Source of the DNA: Firmicutes bacterium AF25-13AC
Lineage (GTDB): Bacteria; Bacillota; Clostridia; Lachnospirales; Lachnospiraceae
Length of the DNA stretch: 42,158 nt
Direction: 5' to 3'
Assembly: GCA_003478935.1 (NCBI GenBank)
Contig: QUFP01000038.1
Location: 1-42,158 of the forward strand
Shown here: positions 21,929 through 31,400 of the stretch, piece after piece
How the letters are laid out: the number at the start of each line of letters is the position of its first letter
Numbering within the stretch: position 1 is the first letter of the stretch
Translations under genes and position numbers: made by a program
Notes under the pieces: model-generated
The model's input: the letters and a program-made list of their open reading frames with translations, nothing else
What the model was told of the DNA's origin: nothing
Database searches by the model: none

Positions 21929-24900
21929 AGTCTGGCGGCGCTCCGGGTCTCTCCAGATCCAGTCCCTAAAGGCTTCCCGGATCGCCTGCTGTTTTTGGGC
22001 AGCAGAGTGGTCTCCTTGGCGTTTAGTACGCGGCGCTCTTTTCCGTCTGCGTCCTCTATGGTGTCATAGATACGGACATCCCGCAGGTTTAAGGAATCCT
22101 CCAGAATCTTGTAGGCGTTGGCGCGGCTGGTTCCGTAGGTGGTATAAGCTGCCACATCGTTGTAGGATACAGAAGATTTCCCCTTGATCTGCCATTCAGC
22201 AGTAAAGGAGGAATAGTTGACCTCAATGCTGCGCTGGAGATAAAACGGGGTGTTGAAGGTCTCGTACATAAACTGCTGGATGTACTCCTTGTCAATCCAG
22301 GTAGCGCCCAGACGCACCTCAATTTCCGACGCATCCAGGTCTTTGGGCTGGGCGGCGGTAAGAGCTTCCACATTGACTGCAAAAGAAGGGTCCTGCTGTG
22401 CCGCCCGCTGCGCCTGACGCAGTTTGCGGCGTACATTGCCGGAAAGGTATTCATCAGCAGTCACATAATGGGGTGTGCCGTCCTGTTCCAGCTGTCCCGG
22501 CACACGGAAGATCACGCCTTGCAGTTCTCCGGCCAGTGCTTCTTTTGTTTTTCCGGTAAGCCGACTCATATAGCTCATATCTACGCAGGCTTTTTCCGAG
22601 ATAGACACCGCCAGTGCTTCGCTTGCCGTATCCACCACAGCCACCGCCTGATGGGGCTTGATGGTCCGTTTGGTGAACATATCCGCCTTGCGTTCCAGCT
22701 TTCCGTCCTCGTCAATAACTTCCAGCGCACAGAGCAGGTAATAGGAAGAATCGTCTGCATAGGCCAGGCGGTTTGCACGGTCATTGATGAGACCGTATTT
22801 GGCAGAAAAGCTGTCATAGAGCCGGTTCAGTTCCGCCTGTTTTTGGGTAATGGTGCTGTCTGGAACCGCTGCATCCATCTGAAGGTCGATCAGTTCCTGC
22901 ACACAATCACGCAGTCCCACAAGACCTTTCACGCGGGCTTCGGCGGTGGCGTTGAGGTCAGGGCGCACCATGCGGCTGTTTTCCCGGTAGTACACCTGTC
23001 CGTCTACAATGGCATAGGAATAGTTCTTCACATTGGGGTCGGCAGGAATGGAGGTGTCAATGGCTTCGCCTTCGCCCAGCTCCGGCAGCTCTGCCTCCTG
23101 ATAAGTGCCATGAATGTACTTCACAGCATCATGCAGCTGGTCGGAAAGCTCCAGTCCCTCGATAGGGTTCACGGTGTAATCCATACCATGAGCAGTGCTT
23201 ACCGGCTCCTGTCTGCCCAGCACCATTTCCGGGTGGTCGATAAAATACCGGTTGATGGCAAACCCATCCTGCGTCGTCGCGGACTGCGCCTGCTCGTTTC
23301 CGCCTTGCGGCGAAAAGCTCGCTTGCTCCGTCGCTCCTCCTTCTCCCACAAAGTCTTGCGACTTTGCGGGAACCCTGATAATGCCGGTCTGGGTCCATTC
23401 CGGCACGATGTCCAGCGGGCGGTCCCGCTTTTGGAGGAAGATGATGTCCGATACCACCTCGGCACCGGCATTCTTTTTGAACGCGTCATTCGGCAGACGG
23501 ATAGCTCCCAGCAGCTCAGCACGCTGGGCAAGATAGCGGCGCACGGTGGAATCCTTGGCGTCCATAGTATAGCGGGAGGTTACAAAAGCCACCACGCCGC
23601 CGGGACGCACCTGGTCCAGTGCTTTGGCAAAAAAGTAGTTGTGAATACTGAAACTCAGCTTGTTGTAGGCTTTGTCATTGACCTGATACTGACCGAAAGG
23701 TACATTGCCGATGGCAAGGTCAAAGAAGTCACGCCTATCGGTGGTCTCAAAGCCGCCTACTGTGATGTCCGCCTTGGGATAGAGCTGCTTTGCGATGCGC
23801 CCGGAAACAGGGTCCAGCTCCACGCCGTACAGACGGCTGTTTCGCATTTTCTCCGGCAGCATACCAAAGAAATTGCCCACACCCATAGACGGCTCCAGAA
23901 TATTTCCGGTCTCAAATCCCATACGGTCCACCGCTTCATAGATGGCCTGAATGACCGTAGGGCTGGTGTAATGGGCGTTGAGGGTAGAGCTTCTGGCGGC
24001 GGCATATTCCTCCGGGGTCAGCAGTTCTTTTAGCTGGGCATACTCTAAAGCCCATGCCGGTTTCTCCGGGTCAAACGCATCAGAGAGACCGCCCCAGCCC
24101 ACATATCGAGAAAGAACCTCCTGCTGTTCGGGGCTTGCCTGCTGTCCGGCAACTTCCAGTTCTTTCAGTAAACGAATCGCATTGACATTTGCCTGGAACT
24201 TGGCTTTCGGACCGCCTTCGCCCAAATGCTCATCGGTAATGCGGAAGTTTTTTGCATTGCGGCGCAGGTTAGCCTTGTATTCCTCATAGGAGGCTTCCTC
24301 GGCAGCTTTGGCATTGGAGAAGGTCTCCCACTGGCCATTGACCTGAATGGAAACCGGGTGTTCGTCCAGCACTTCCTCAAAGGTTTTCTCCGGCTCAGTC
24401 ACAGGGGCTGGTGGCTCTGGCTCCTCGATATGCAGTCGTTCCACCACCACATCATAAGGCAGATTGTTCTTATCGCCCGGATAGACGGCCATGGTCTCGG
24501 AATGGAAGGTCGGGGATTCGGTAGCCGATTGGGGCTGTTCCTGTCCAAAGCCGTCCTGCTGACGGGCATACATCCCGCGCAGCAAAGGCGCAACCTCATC
24601 CCAGCGGAAATACAGCACAGCCAGACGCTTTTCCTCTGCATCCATGACTTCCAGCTCCATGCCCTGTGCCGTGGTACGGTAATCGGCAATATCGCCGGTC
24701 TCCAGATTCAGTGTCTCGATCTCACCGGAATAGGCTCTGCTCAGCCAGTAGGCGATCTCGCTGTTGCTCCTGCCGGATTGCAGCAGCGTGGAAATCTGCT
24801 TTTTATCCGCTTCATCCATCAGTCCATGAGCCAATACATCCCGCAAGTCCTGATCTGCCTTGTCCGGGTCAATAGGAAGAAACTCGGTATAGTAAGCATT

Positions 24901-26754
24901 GCGGCGGTCTGCCCGAAGCAGCTGCTCGAACTGTTCTTTGCGCTCTGCCCGGTAGATGGGATATACCATCCCGGTGGGCAGAAGCTGTACGGTGTCCTCC
25001 CGCAGCTCGGTGATCTGATAGGCGTCATCCTCGATATACACGGTATCGCCCACGGCATAGACCGGGGCGGCTGGGTCATAGGAGGTTCTTTGCAAAATTG
25101 GGCGACGAACTGCGTCATATTCCTCATCGGAAATGGAAACTTCGGAAGTCTGCTCTATCTCGGCATCTGCGATCTGCTCGGCATCTGACATCACCTGTTG
25201 GATAAACGGGGCATTGTCCAGTTTTTCCGGGTCTGCCACCTGTCCGTTGACGATCCCTCTTTCTTCCAGAGCTTCCCGGATGGCGATTGGGTCGATGTCG
25301 TCAAAACGGTCCTGTTCTTCTTCGGTATAGAACCGGTCCTCCTGAATGAGCTGGGCAAGCCTGCGCTGTACCTTCGGCCAGGGCAGCTGCGTTTCCTCCG
25401 GGCTGCCGGCACGGACAACAAACAGGCTGTTGCTGTTACTGCCGCCGTATTCCTGAGCCAGCCATGCGGCGGTATCTTTTTCTCTTGCATGGTCTTTCAT
25501 ATAGCGGACAACAGCGTGTTTACTCTCAATATTGCCGTTCCATGCACAAAGGGCGGTATCAATATCCTCCTGAGAAAGAGGGCGCAGAAGCTCATGGAGC
25601 TTTGGATAGGTCTCGTCGATCACTTCCCGGTGCAGACGCTGACGGAACTCCGGCACATCGGAATAGAGCCGAATCAGCTCCATATCCTTAGAGCCAAGAA
25701 CCGCACGGCGCACAGCGGCATTGCCCTCGATGACAGCATTTTCACGGTCAGAATGCCCGCAGGCATTTCGATATGCCACATCCTCAGATATGGCGGCAGT
25801 CACCACAGGCTTATACTGCTCAAACTGCTCCCGAAGGGTAGGCTTTGGCGTTTCTTCCTCTATCTCCGGCTGCTGGGCATGAATGGCATCTTCTTCTGCC
25901 AGATCCTTTTCAGCCTGGATCTTGTCATACTGCGCTTGTTCCTGTTCGGTAAGATAGCGGCCTTTCTGGACAAGTGAAGTAATGCGCTTGGCAACCTTTT
26001 CCCAGTTCAAGTGAACATCCGGGCAGTCCTGCTTTTTATAGTGCAGTCCTTTCCCATCGTGATCTTCGCCGCTGTGTGTTGCGCCGGACAGGGCATGAGA
26101 GCGTCCGCCAATGCCATACTCGTCTTTAAGGAATCTCACTTTTTCCTTATCCGTATGGTTTTCCATGAAGAACGCATAGATACGGCCCTTTCCTCCGGCA
26201 AAACTGCTGCCGCCGGTCATGGCGGCGTCGATCTCATCCTCGGTAATGAAATGCTGGACGGTTGGCACTTGGGAAAGGTCCGAAGAAAAAGTTCTGCGTG
26301 GCAGGTCAAGATCCTTCAGGTTCTCCCAAATTTCCCTTGGCCTATGGTAATGAAAGCGCAACAGGTCACGGTCCTGCTGATAGGCAGTCCAGAAGGCGGC
26401 GTATTCTTCCTTGAGGGTCTGGCGGAAAGCCGGGTCACTCAGCTGCTCGGCAAGCCATGCAGTTTCTTCCGGGAACCCGGTTCTCTGAATACCGGACAGA
26501 CAGGACAGATACCCGGAATCTCTGGCTTTATCGCTGAAATCGTGGTACAGATGCCAAAGTTTTTCTGCAAGGAGGGAGCGTTCATAGCCTGCCGCTTCTG
26601 CAAGCTCCACATTGGAGGCAAACTGGCCACTTTCCAAAAGTTCCCCGATGCGCTCTGCGGCACTCTCCCAGGAAATGACCTGGGCAGACCTGTCATAACG
26701 GACAGACTTCCCGTGGGAAAGATGGATGCCATCCTCGGCATACCATACGCTCAC
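21901..26754 (-). CDS. DarB-like N6-methylase/helicase, middle fragment
   Basis: 1617 residues as written. The real homologous part runs from about 26798 to 21996; the last ~32 residues after KETTLLPKN are out of frame. An N6-adenine methyltransferase-type domain is seen at about 1000-1130: GNILEPSMGVGNFFGM (SAM-binding motif I) and DLAIGNVPFGQYQV (motif IV, N-V-P-F for N-P-P-Y/F). Before it are repeats of the 'I..AL..GS....GK.RIY..F' ICE linker type. The combination of methylase and SNF2 helicase in one chain resembles phage P1 DarB and is thought to protect incoming DNA from restriction. The ATG at 26754 is not the native start: one G is missing at about 26799, which cuts this piece from the N-terminal one. 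Confidence 0.86.
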   Translation of the reverse strand: MSVWYAEDGIHLSHGKSVRYDRSAQVISWESAAERIGELLESGQFASNVELAEAAGYERSLLAEKLWHLYHDFSDKARDSGYLSCLSGIQRTGFPEETAWLAEQLSDPAFRQTLKEEYAAFWTAYQQDRDLLRFHYHRPREIWENLKDLDLPRRTFSSDLSQVPTVQHFITEDEIDAAMTGGSSFAGGKGRIYAFFMENHTDKEKVRFLKDEYGIGGRSHALSGATHSGEDHDGKGLHYKKQDCPDVHLNWEKVAKRITSLVQKGRYLTEQEQAQYDKIQAEKDLAEEDAIHAQQPEIEEETPKPTLREQFEQYKPVVTAAISEDVAYRNACGHSDRENAVIEGNAAVRRAVLGSKDMELIRLYSDVPEFRQRLHREVIDETYPKLHELLRPLSQEDIDTALCAWNGNIESKHAVVRYMKDHAREKDTAAWLAQEYGGSNSNSLFVVRAGSPEETQLPWPKVQRRLAQLIQEDRFYTEEEQDRFDDIDPIAIREALEERGIVNGQVADPEKLDNAPFIQQVMSDAEQIADAEIEQTSEVSISDEEYDAVRRPILQRTSYDPAAPVYAVGDTVYIEDDAYQITELREDTVQLLPTGMVYPIYRAERKEQFEQLLRADRRNAYYTEFLPIDPDKADQDLRDVLAHGLMDEADKKQISTLLQSGRSNSEIAYWLSRAYSGEIETLNLETGDIADYRTTAQGMELEVMDAEEKRLAVLYFRWDEVAPLLRGMYARQQDGFGQEQPQSATESPTFHSETMAVYPGDKNNLPYDVVVERLHIEEPEPPAPVTEPEKTFEEVLDEHPVSIQVNGQWETFSNAKAAEEASYEEYKANLRRNAKNFRITDEHLGEGGPKAKFQANVNAIRLLKELEVAGQQASPEQQEVLSRYVGWGGLSDAFDPEKPAWALEYAQLKELLTPEEYAAARSSTLNAHYTSPTVIQAIYEAVDRMGFETGNILEPSMGVGNFFGMLPEKMRNSRLYGVELDPVSGRIAKQLYPKADITVGGFETTDRRDFFDLAIGNVPFGQYQVNDKAYNKLSFSIHNYFFAKALDQVRPGGVVAFVTSRYTMDAKDSTVRRYLAQRAELLGAIRLPNDAFKKNAGAEVVSDIIFLQKRDRPLDIVPEWTQTGIIRVPAKSQDFVGEGGATEQASFSPQGGNEQAQSATTQDGFAINRYFIDHPEMVLGRQEPVSTAHGMDYTVNPIEGLELSDQLHDAVKYIHGTYQEAELPELGEGEAIDTSIPADPNVKNYSYAIVDGQVYYRENSRMVRPDLNATAEARVKGLVGLRDCVQELIDLQMDAAVPDSTITQKQAELNRLYDSFSAKYGLINDRANRLAYADDSSYYLLCALEVIDEDGKLERKADMFTKRTIKPHQAVAVVDTASEALAVSISEKACVDMSYMSRLTGKTKEALAGELQGVIFRVPGQLEQDGTPHYVTADEYLSGNVRRKLRQAQRAAQQDPSFAVNVEALTAAQPKDLDASEIEVRLGATWIDKEYIQQFMYETFNTPFYLQRSIEVNYSSFTAEWQIKGKSSVSYNDVAAYTTYGTSRANAYKILEDSLNLRDVRIYDTIEDADGKERRVLNAKETTLLPKNSRRSGKPLGTGSGETRSAARLWCASITKK
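23296..23366 (-). repeat. Two GNRA-capped hairpins in the helicase-gene mRNA
   Basis: On the coding strand, an 11-bp stem (23345-23355 with 23360-23370, one G-U) and an 8-bp stem (about 23297-23304 with 23309-23316, one G-U) both close on a GCAA tetraloop. They encode the linker PAKSQDFVGEGG...SFSPQGGNE between methylase and helicase parts. Confidence 0.5.
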
Positions 26755-26789
26755 GCTGCCAAGGCCGTTGCCGCCGTGGTACAGCGTTT

Positions 26790-28124
26790 TCAGTATCTCG
26801 CAATCTCAGCGGTGGTTTTCTGCTTTTCAAATGCTGCAACCACACGCTCCCTCTGACGATCTGTATTGCCTCCCAAACGCAGCACATGGTCAATATCATT
26901 TTGGGCAAAAGAAAAAGCAGAGGATGTATGCGCTACATTCTCTGCTTCATCTATGGATTGGATCTGCTCCGCTTCGGAGAGGAACAGGTTTAGGGTCAGC
27001 TGTTGATAAGCTCCGCCATCAGGATCTCCTCTGCCTGGGCTTTGCAGGTGTTCATCAGGCCCACCCACTTCATGGGATCGCTGGCTTTCAGTTCCTCGGT
27101 GGCTCCCGCTTCCTTCGCCAGCTGGAGCATCATCTGTTCCAGTCTGCTCTGGGCGGTCTCGTCGATCTCGATGAGGTGCGGGTACAGCTTCTCGCTCAGC
27201 AACATCTGGTTGTAGAGGATGGGACGGTGTTCCTTCAGGTAGGTTTTCCTCATCCTGCCGTACTTGCCCAGGGGTTTCTCCGGCTGCTGGCTCAGCTTCA
27301 GGTCGGGAATCTGATAGTCTCCGTTCTGGATGTAGGTCATGGGATTGTTCATCTTGCTTGCTCCTTTCTTGGTTGGCTTCGCGCTCTGCATTTCGGACGG
27401 TAACGCCGATCTGCCGCAGCACCTGCTGGTTGATCTGGCTGACCGCTGTTCCCAGCGCCCCGATGGTGGACGGGGTGTTGAAATCAAAGATCGCCATGAA
27501 ATCTTCGTGGTCGAAGTAGCGTTCCGGCTCCAGTCCACAGCGGGACATCAAAGCGTAAGTGATGCTGACGGTGGCGGCTGCCTTGAACTGCACTCCGATG
27601 TTATACTCATCATATTCCTCCAAAAAGGAACCGTCAACGATATAGAAGAAGTCCTGCTGATGCTCCGTCCAGTATTCCTCGGCCAGTTTTCCGGCTACCT
27701 CCGTGAGCTGTCCGGCAAGATCATCACCGGAAACATCATAGGTGCGCTCCAGCATGGCCTGCACGGAATCCAGATGGCGCTCCTCCAACTGCCACAGCCA
27801 GGGAGTTCGGGAATGTTCACGGGTTCCGGTATCGGAAATATCAAAAACATAGCGCAGGCGGGGCCTGTCCCCGGAATCGTCCACCAGAGCGATCCCCTTG
27901 GAGCCGCGTCTTACATACCGGCCCATCTTTTCATTCCACAAATCGTACTCCGCACAGGCGGTAGCGTCCGGGCGCTGGGCGTAGATCATCAGCTGCTCAT
28001 GGAACGGGTACTTGTAAAGACGGGAAGCAGTGGTGAGAAACCCTGCCCATTCCTGCCAGCTCCCCGTGAGCTGTGTTGCCACCTTGTCCGCCATCTGTGC
28101 ATATAGTTCAGCTTTGGTTGGCAT
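26790..28124 (-). CDS. Giant methylase-helicase, N-terminal fragment with ArdC-like domain
   Basis: 444 residues from ATG 28124 (AGGAGG ten bases upstream). Residues 1-100 (MPTKAELYAQMADKVATQL; FHEQLMIYAQRPDATACAEY; RYVRRGSKGIALVDD) resemble the ArdC N-terminal ssDNA-binding/anti-restriction domain. Residues 250-375 are a low-complexity linker rich in Pro, Glu, Arg, Asp and His, encoded over the tnpV gene in another frame. It ends KTTAEIARY-stop; restoring one G at about 26799 gives KTTAEIAEILKTLYHGGNG and runs on into the 21901-26754 piece. So this is the start of one 2964-residue protein, broken in this copy. Confidence 0.86.
   Translation of the reverse strand: MPTKAELYAQMADKVATQLTGSWQEWAGFLTTASRLYKYPFHEQLMIYAQRPDATACAEYDLWNEKMGRYVRRGSKGIALVDDSGDRPRLRYVFDISDTGTREHSRTPWLWQLEERHLDSVQAMLERTYDVSGDDLAGQLTEVAGKLAEEYWTEHQQDFFYIVDGSFLEEYDEYNIGVQFKAAATVSITYALMSRCGLEPERYFDHEDFMAIFDFNTPSTIGALGTAVSQINQQVLRQIGVTVRNAEREANQERSKQDEQSHDLHPERRLSDSRPEAEPAAGETPGQVRQDEENLPEGTPSHPLQPDVAEREAVPAPHRDRRDRPEQTGTDDAPAGEGSGSHRGTESQRSHEVGGPDEHLQSPGRGDPDGGAYQQLTLNLFLSEAEQIQSIDEAENVAHTSSAFSFAQNDIDHVLRLGGNTDRQRERVVAAFEKQKTTAEIARY
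26996..27352 (-). CDS. tnpV: TnpV-family transposon-encoded protein, nested in the helicase frame
   Basis: 118 residues from ATG 27352, with AAAGGAGC seven bases upstream. It begins MNNPMTYIQNGDYQIPDLKL and ends AEEILMAELINS; the middle RMRKTYLKEHRPILYNQMLL and DPMKWVGLMNTCKAQAEE match TnpV of Tn4451-like and Tn1549-like elements. Its role is unknown; the name comes from its location on transposons. The whole gene lies inside 26790-28124 on the same strand, shifted by one base. Both frames are open over all 357 bases, and both have family support, so this is a true same-strand overlapping gene. Confidence 0.8.
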   Translation of the reverse strand: MNNPMTYIQNGDYQIPDLKLSQQPEKPLGKYGRMRKTYLKEHRPILYNQMLLSEKLYPHLIEIDETAQSRLEQMMLQLAKEAGATEELKASDPMKWVGLMNTCKAQAEEILMAELINS

Positions 28125-28202
28125 AGTGTTCTGTCCTCCTTTCAATTTTGGGGTAAAAAGGCGGGGTGGCAGATCGCCACCCCATCCCTGCGGTTATGTT
28201 GT

Positions 28203-28418
28203 TTACTGGTCAAAATCCGGGTACAGCTTCAGTTCGGCAAACTTCTCATCGGTCATCGCACAGAGCTTCGTAAGGGCGCTGTCGGTCAACTCTCTCAGCT
28301 CCGTTTCCTCCGGCGAAAGCTCGCCGCGCATCTCACGCAAACTGTCAATCAGCCCGGTGCGGCTGCCGGTATTGTAAATGCACATCAGGTTCATTTCCTC
28401 AAAAGTAAAGTTTCCCAT
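28203..28418 (-). CDS. tnpW: TnpW / transposon-transfer assisting family protein
   Basis: 71 residues, start ATG 28418 (GGGAGA upstream). FTFEEMNLMCIYNTGSRTGL, REMRGELSPEETELRELTDS and a final ELKLYPDFDQ match the transposon-transfer assisting (TnpW) family found on Clostridia ICEs, usually just upstream of the giant helicase gene as here. Small, acidic and without membrane segments; molecular role unknown. It starts two bases after the stop of the ArdC/YodL gene. Confidence 0.8.
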   Translation of the reverse strand: MGNFTFEEMNLMCIYNTGSRTGLIDSLREMRGELSPEETELRELTDSALTKLCAMTDEKFAELKLYPDFDQ

Positions 28419-28419
28419 A

Positions 28420-31400
28420 TCAAATCTCCCTTTCCGCACTCTTTTTGGGTGCTGTCTTTTTGTGTTCTGACTTGGGCTGGCTTTTCAGCTGCTCCATGAC
28501 GGACTTTTTCTTTTCCCGTTCCTCCCGATGGGCAGCGGCAGCCAGATCCATCAGGGAAATGGGCTGACCGCTGCGGGCCTGCTGTTCCAGCTCTGCCACC
28601 GTAGGCTCTTTTGCGCCATTGTTGATGATACCGTCGATCATGCCGTAATCGTCCTCCACGTCCATCTCCGCATTTTTCAGCGGATTTTCCGGCAGGAATC
28701 CGGGGATCTGGGTAAAACCAACACTGTCACAGTAATGACAGGATACCTTACCATCCTGCTTGATCGCAACGATGTCGCTGACACTCATGGAGGGACTGTG
28801 AAAGTCCACGGGCTTTTCCAGATTGAATTGCTGATAGAGTTTTTCCAACTGCTCCGGCACAGTGCCAGACTCACTCAGCGGAGCGGTGTAAATGAGGTCA
28901 TAATTGCTGCGGTCTACGGAAATATCATGGGACTTTAGCCAGTCCAGATTCATAAAGCGCACATTCTGTGGATCGTCACGACTTACCTGATAGATGGCAA
29001 AGCAATCTCTGTTCTGGGAGAGAAATGCCTGTTCGCGTTCCTGCTGATGTTCCTGACGCTCCATGACCTTTTCGTGGAACTGAGGACTTTTCTCCCATTC
29101 CTCACGGTCCACACCGAAAAGGCCGCCATGATCCATGATTTCCTGCGAGTCAAATACCATACTCTCCGTATTGTCCTCATGCAGCACATAGACAGTCAAA
29201 CCAGCGGCATCCAGTTCCAGCGCCCGTTCTCTGGTAACAGGGAGCATCCCATCATAGGAGTAGCCATATTCCTGCATATCCGGTGTGGATACCTGCTCAT
29301 CCGGCATGGGGTATTCATCCAGTGCCTGCTCCTGCGCTTCCGGCAGCTGGGAAGAAGCAGTCATCTGACTGGTCTCTGCCTGCATTTGCTGATAGGCCGC
29401 TTCCTGCAAGGTCTCAATCATGGACATAGGAGCGTGTCTGAGCGAAGTGCTGTCCAGATTGTTGTCATCACAAATCTGGAGAACTGCCTTCATGCAGGAA
29501 AGCTCCGGCATATCCAGCTGACCACCATCCAGCTCTTTCATGGACGCAGCATCGTAAAGAGTGTAGTCCCATCCGCTGTCACAAGGTTGGATATGAAGAT
29601 AGGTAGTATCGTTGATCAGAGACAAAGCCTCCTGCTGGTTGGCATCCGCCCCCAGCACCTCCATTTCCGGCATGGCCGCAGCCAGTTCCTTTACCGCTTT
29701 TTGCACCAACGGATTATCACGGTAATAGTCGATTGCCTGAATGGTATCCAGGTCAATGGTCTGCCCGGTCAAAATCGGAAAAGGTCCTTCATAGTCGCTT
29801 CCGTCTTTCAGCTCAAAACCAATTCCTTTGATCCCGTTCATTCGCTCTGCCGGAATCTCCTGATAAATGCGGACAGCTTCTTCCAAAGACAGATTATCGT
29901 GGTATTCTCCGAGGTTTGGAAACTCCATGCACTCTGCTACATAGTAGGTCAGATCGCCGGTCTGCTGTCTATCAGATACCTTAGCGGCATCTTCTGGCTG
30001 CTCTATCAGGGCGGTTTCCGGCTCTACCTTTGCATGAGGGTCAATTCCACGCTCTTTGCAGATTTCCTTATAGTGGCGCTCAATGTCGGAGATCAAAGTG
30101 CCGGAGGTCTTGTTGATGGTCTCCAAACTGGCTCTCAGCTCTTTCAGCTCTTTGCCCTGGCTCCAGCTTGCAATATAGCCGAAGCTGTTTTCTCCGGTCT
30201 CGATGCCAAAATACTTGCAGACCGCATAGGAGATGCTTTCAGCCTCCACTTCCTCCGTGTGGCGGTCTTTCCTCTGTTCTTGCAAAAACTGGGTGAGGGT
30301 AGAAAAGCCGCCAACAAAATTCAGCCCTTCTTCCTCGGTCAGCATCAGGCGTCCATCTTCCGCCAGCTCCAGCGGCTCTGTCAGCAGAACGGAACCTGCA
30401 TGGTTTACAACCACTTGTTCTTCTACACAGACCGGCTCTCCGGGGTCGTAGTCAGAACCGCGCAGGTCATAGCAATAAACGCCCTCCGGCAGATTATCAC
30501 GGACAATCCGCCCATTGGAGAACAGACCGGGTTTATCAAACAGCTCGATCTCCTGATATTGCTCGTCATTGGCAATCTGAATCTTTTTCTGATTGTGGAG
30601 CTTGCTGTGGGCAATCTCGTGTACTGTGGCCGAAACCGTCTGCACCTCGCTCATGCCCTGGCGAATGGCAATTTTCTGATGATCGGCAGAAAAATAGCCG
30701 TCCGTATCGGCGGCCATTGCTTCAAAAGTGATCGGCACCGGCGCACTGCGGCGCAGAGCCTCCATGAATGCCTCATAATTTGGCACATTGCCGGAAAGGG
30801 AGGAAGCAAGCTCAGGCAAAGGTTTCCCGTCGGTCTGGCTCACATCAAAGACCTTGACCGGGCGAAACATGGGGATCTCGATTTCTTTTTCCTCTGTGAC
30901 GATCTTTCCGTCTTTATCCAAAATCGGAGCCTTGGTATCCGGGTCCAGTTTCTGCTCCTCGATTTTCTTCTTATATGGTGTGGGAGCAATGATGGTAATG
31001 CCATGCTCGCCCTTTTTTACATGACGCTCAAACTGGTCTTTCCACTTATTGTATCCGGCTACCAATGTAGCGTCCGGCTTCTGCATATAGATGAGCATGG
31101 TGTTGTTTACCGAATAGCGGTGGAAGCGGGACATGACGGACAGATAGCGCATATACTTTTCACTCTCAAACAGTTCCTTGATCCCCTGCTCGATGCCATC
31201 TGTGATTTCTCTTAGCCGCTCTCGGTTGGTGGGTTTGTTCTCAGCCATGATTTTCAATCTCCTTTCCAAATGTGTGATTTCTGCTGTGTGTTCTGCAATC
31301 CATGCCTTTTGTTCTTCTTCACTTCCATAAAGAAAAAGGTCCAACAGGTACTCTACATAGGTTTTCTTCTGGATTGCTTCCACAAAACGGGGGTGCGGTT

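Noticed and set aside
21900..22010. Programmed -1 frameshift as the cause of the split helicase gene (CCCAAAAAC run)
   Set aside because: The heptamer is not in the phase needed for a -1 slip. Two further breaks in the same gene (21706, 26799) have no slippery sequence, and five other genes show the same one-base loss.
21901..28124. Reading the helicase region as several independent genes
   Set aside because: Each break is repaired by one base into continuous homology, and the internal ATGs (21704, 26754) lack ribosome-binding sites. They are listed separately only because that is how the sequence stands.
29047..31215. 722-residue open frame on the plus strand
   Set aside because: It lies entirely opposite the ArdC/YodL/DUF4316 gene, has no ribosome-binding site or domain signature, and is a by-product of that gene's codon use.
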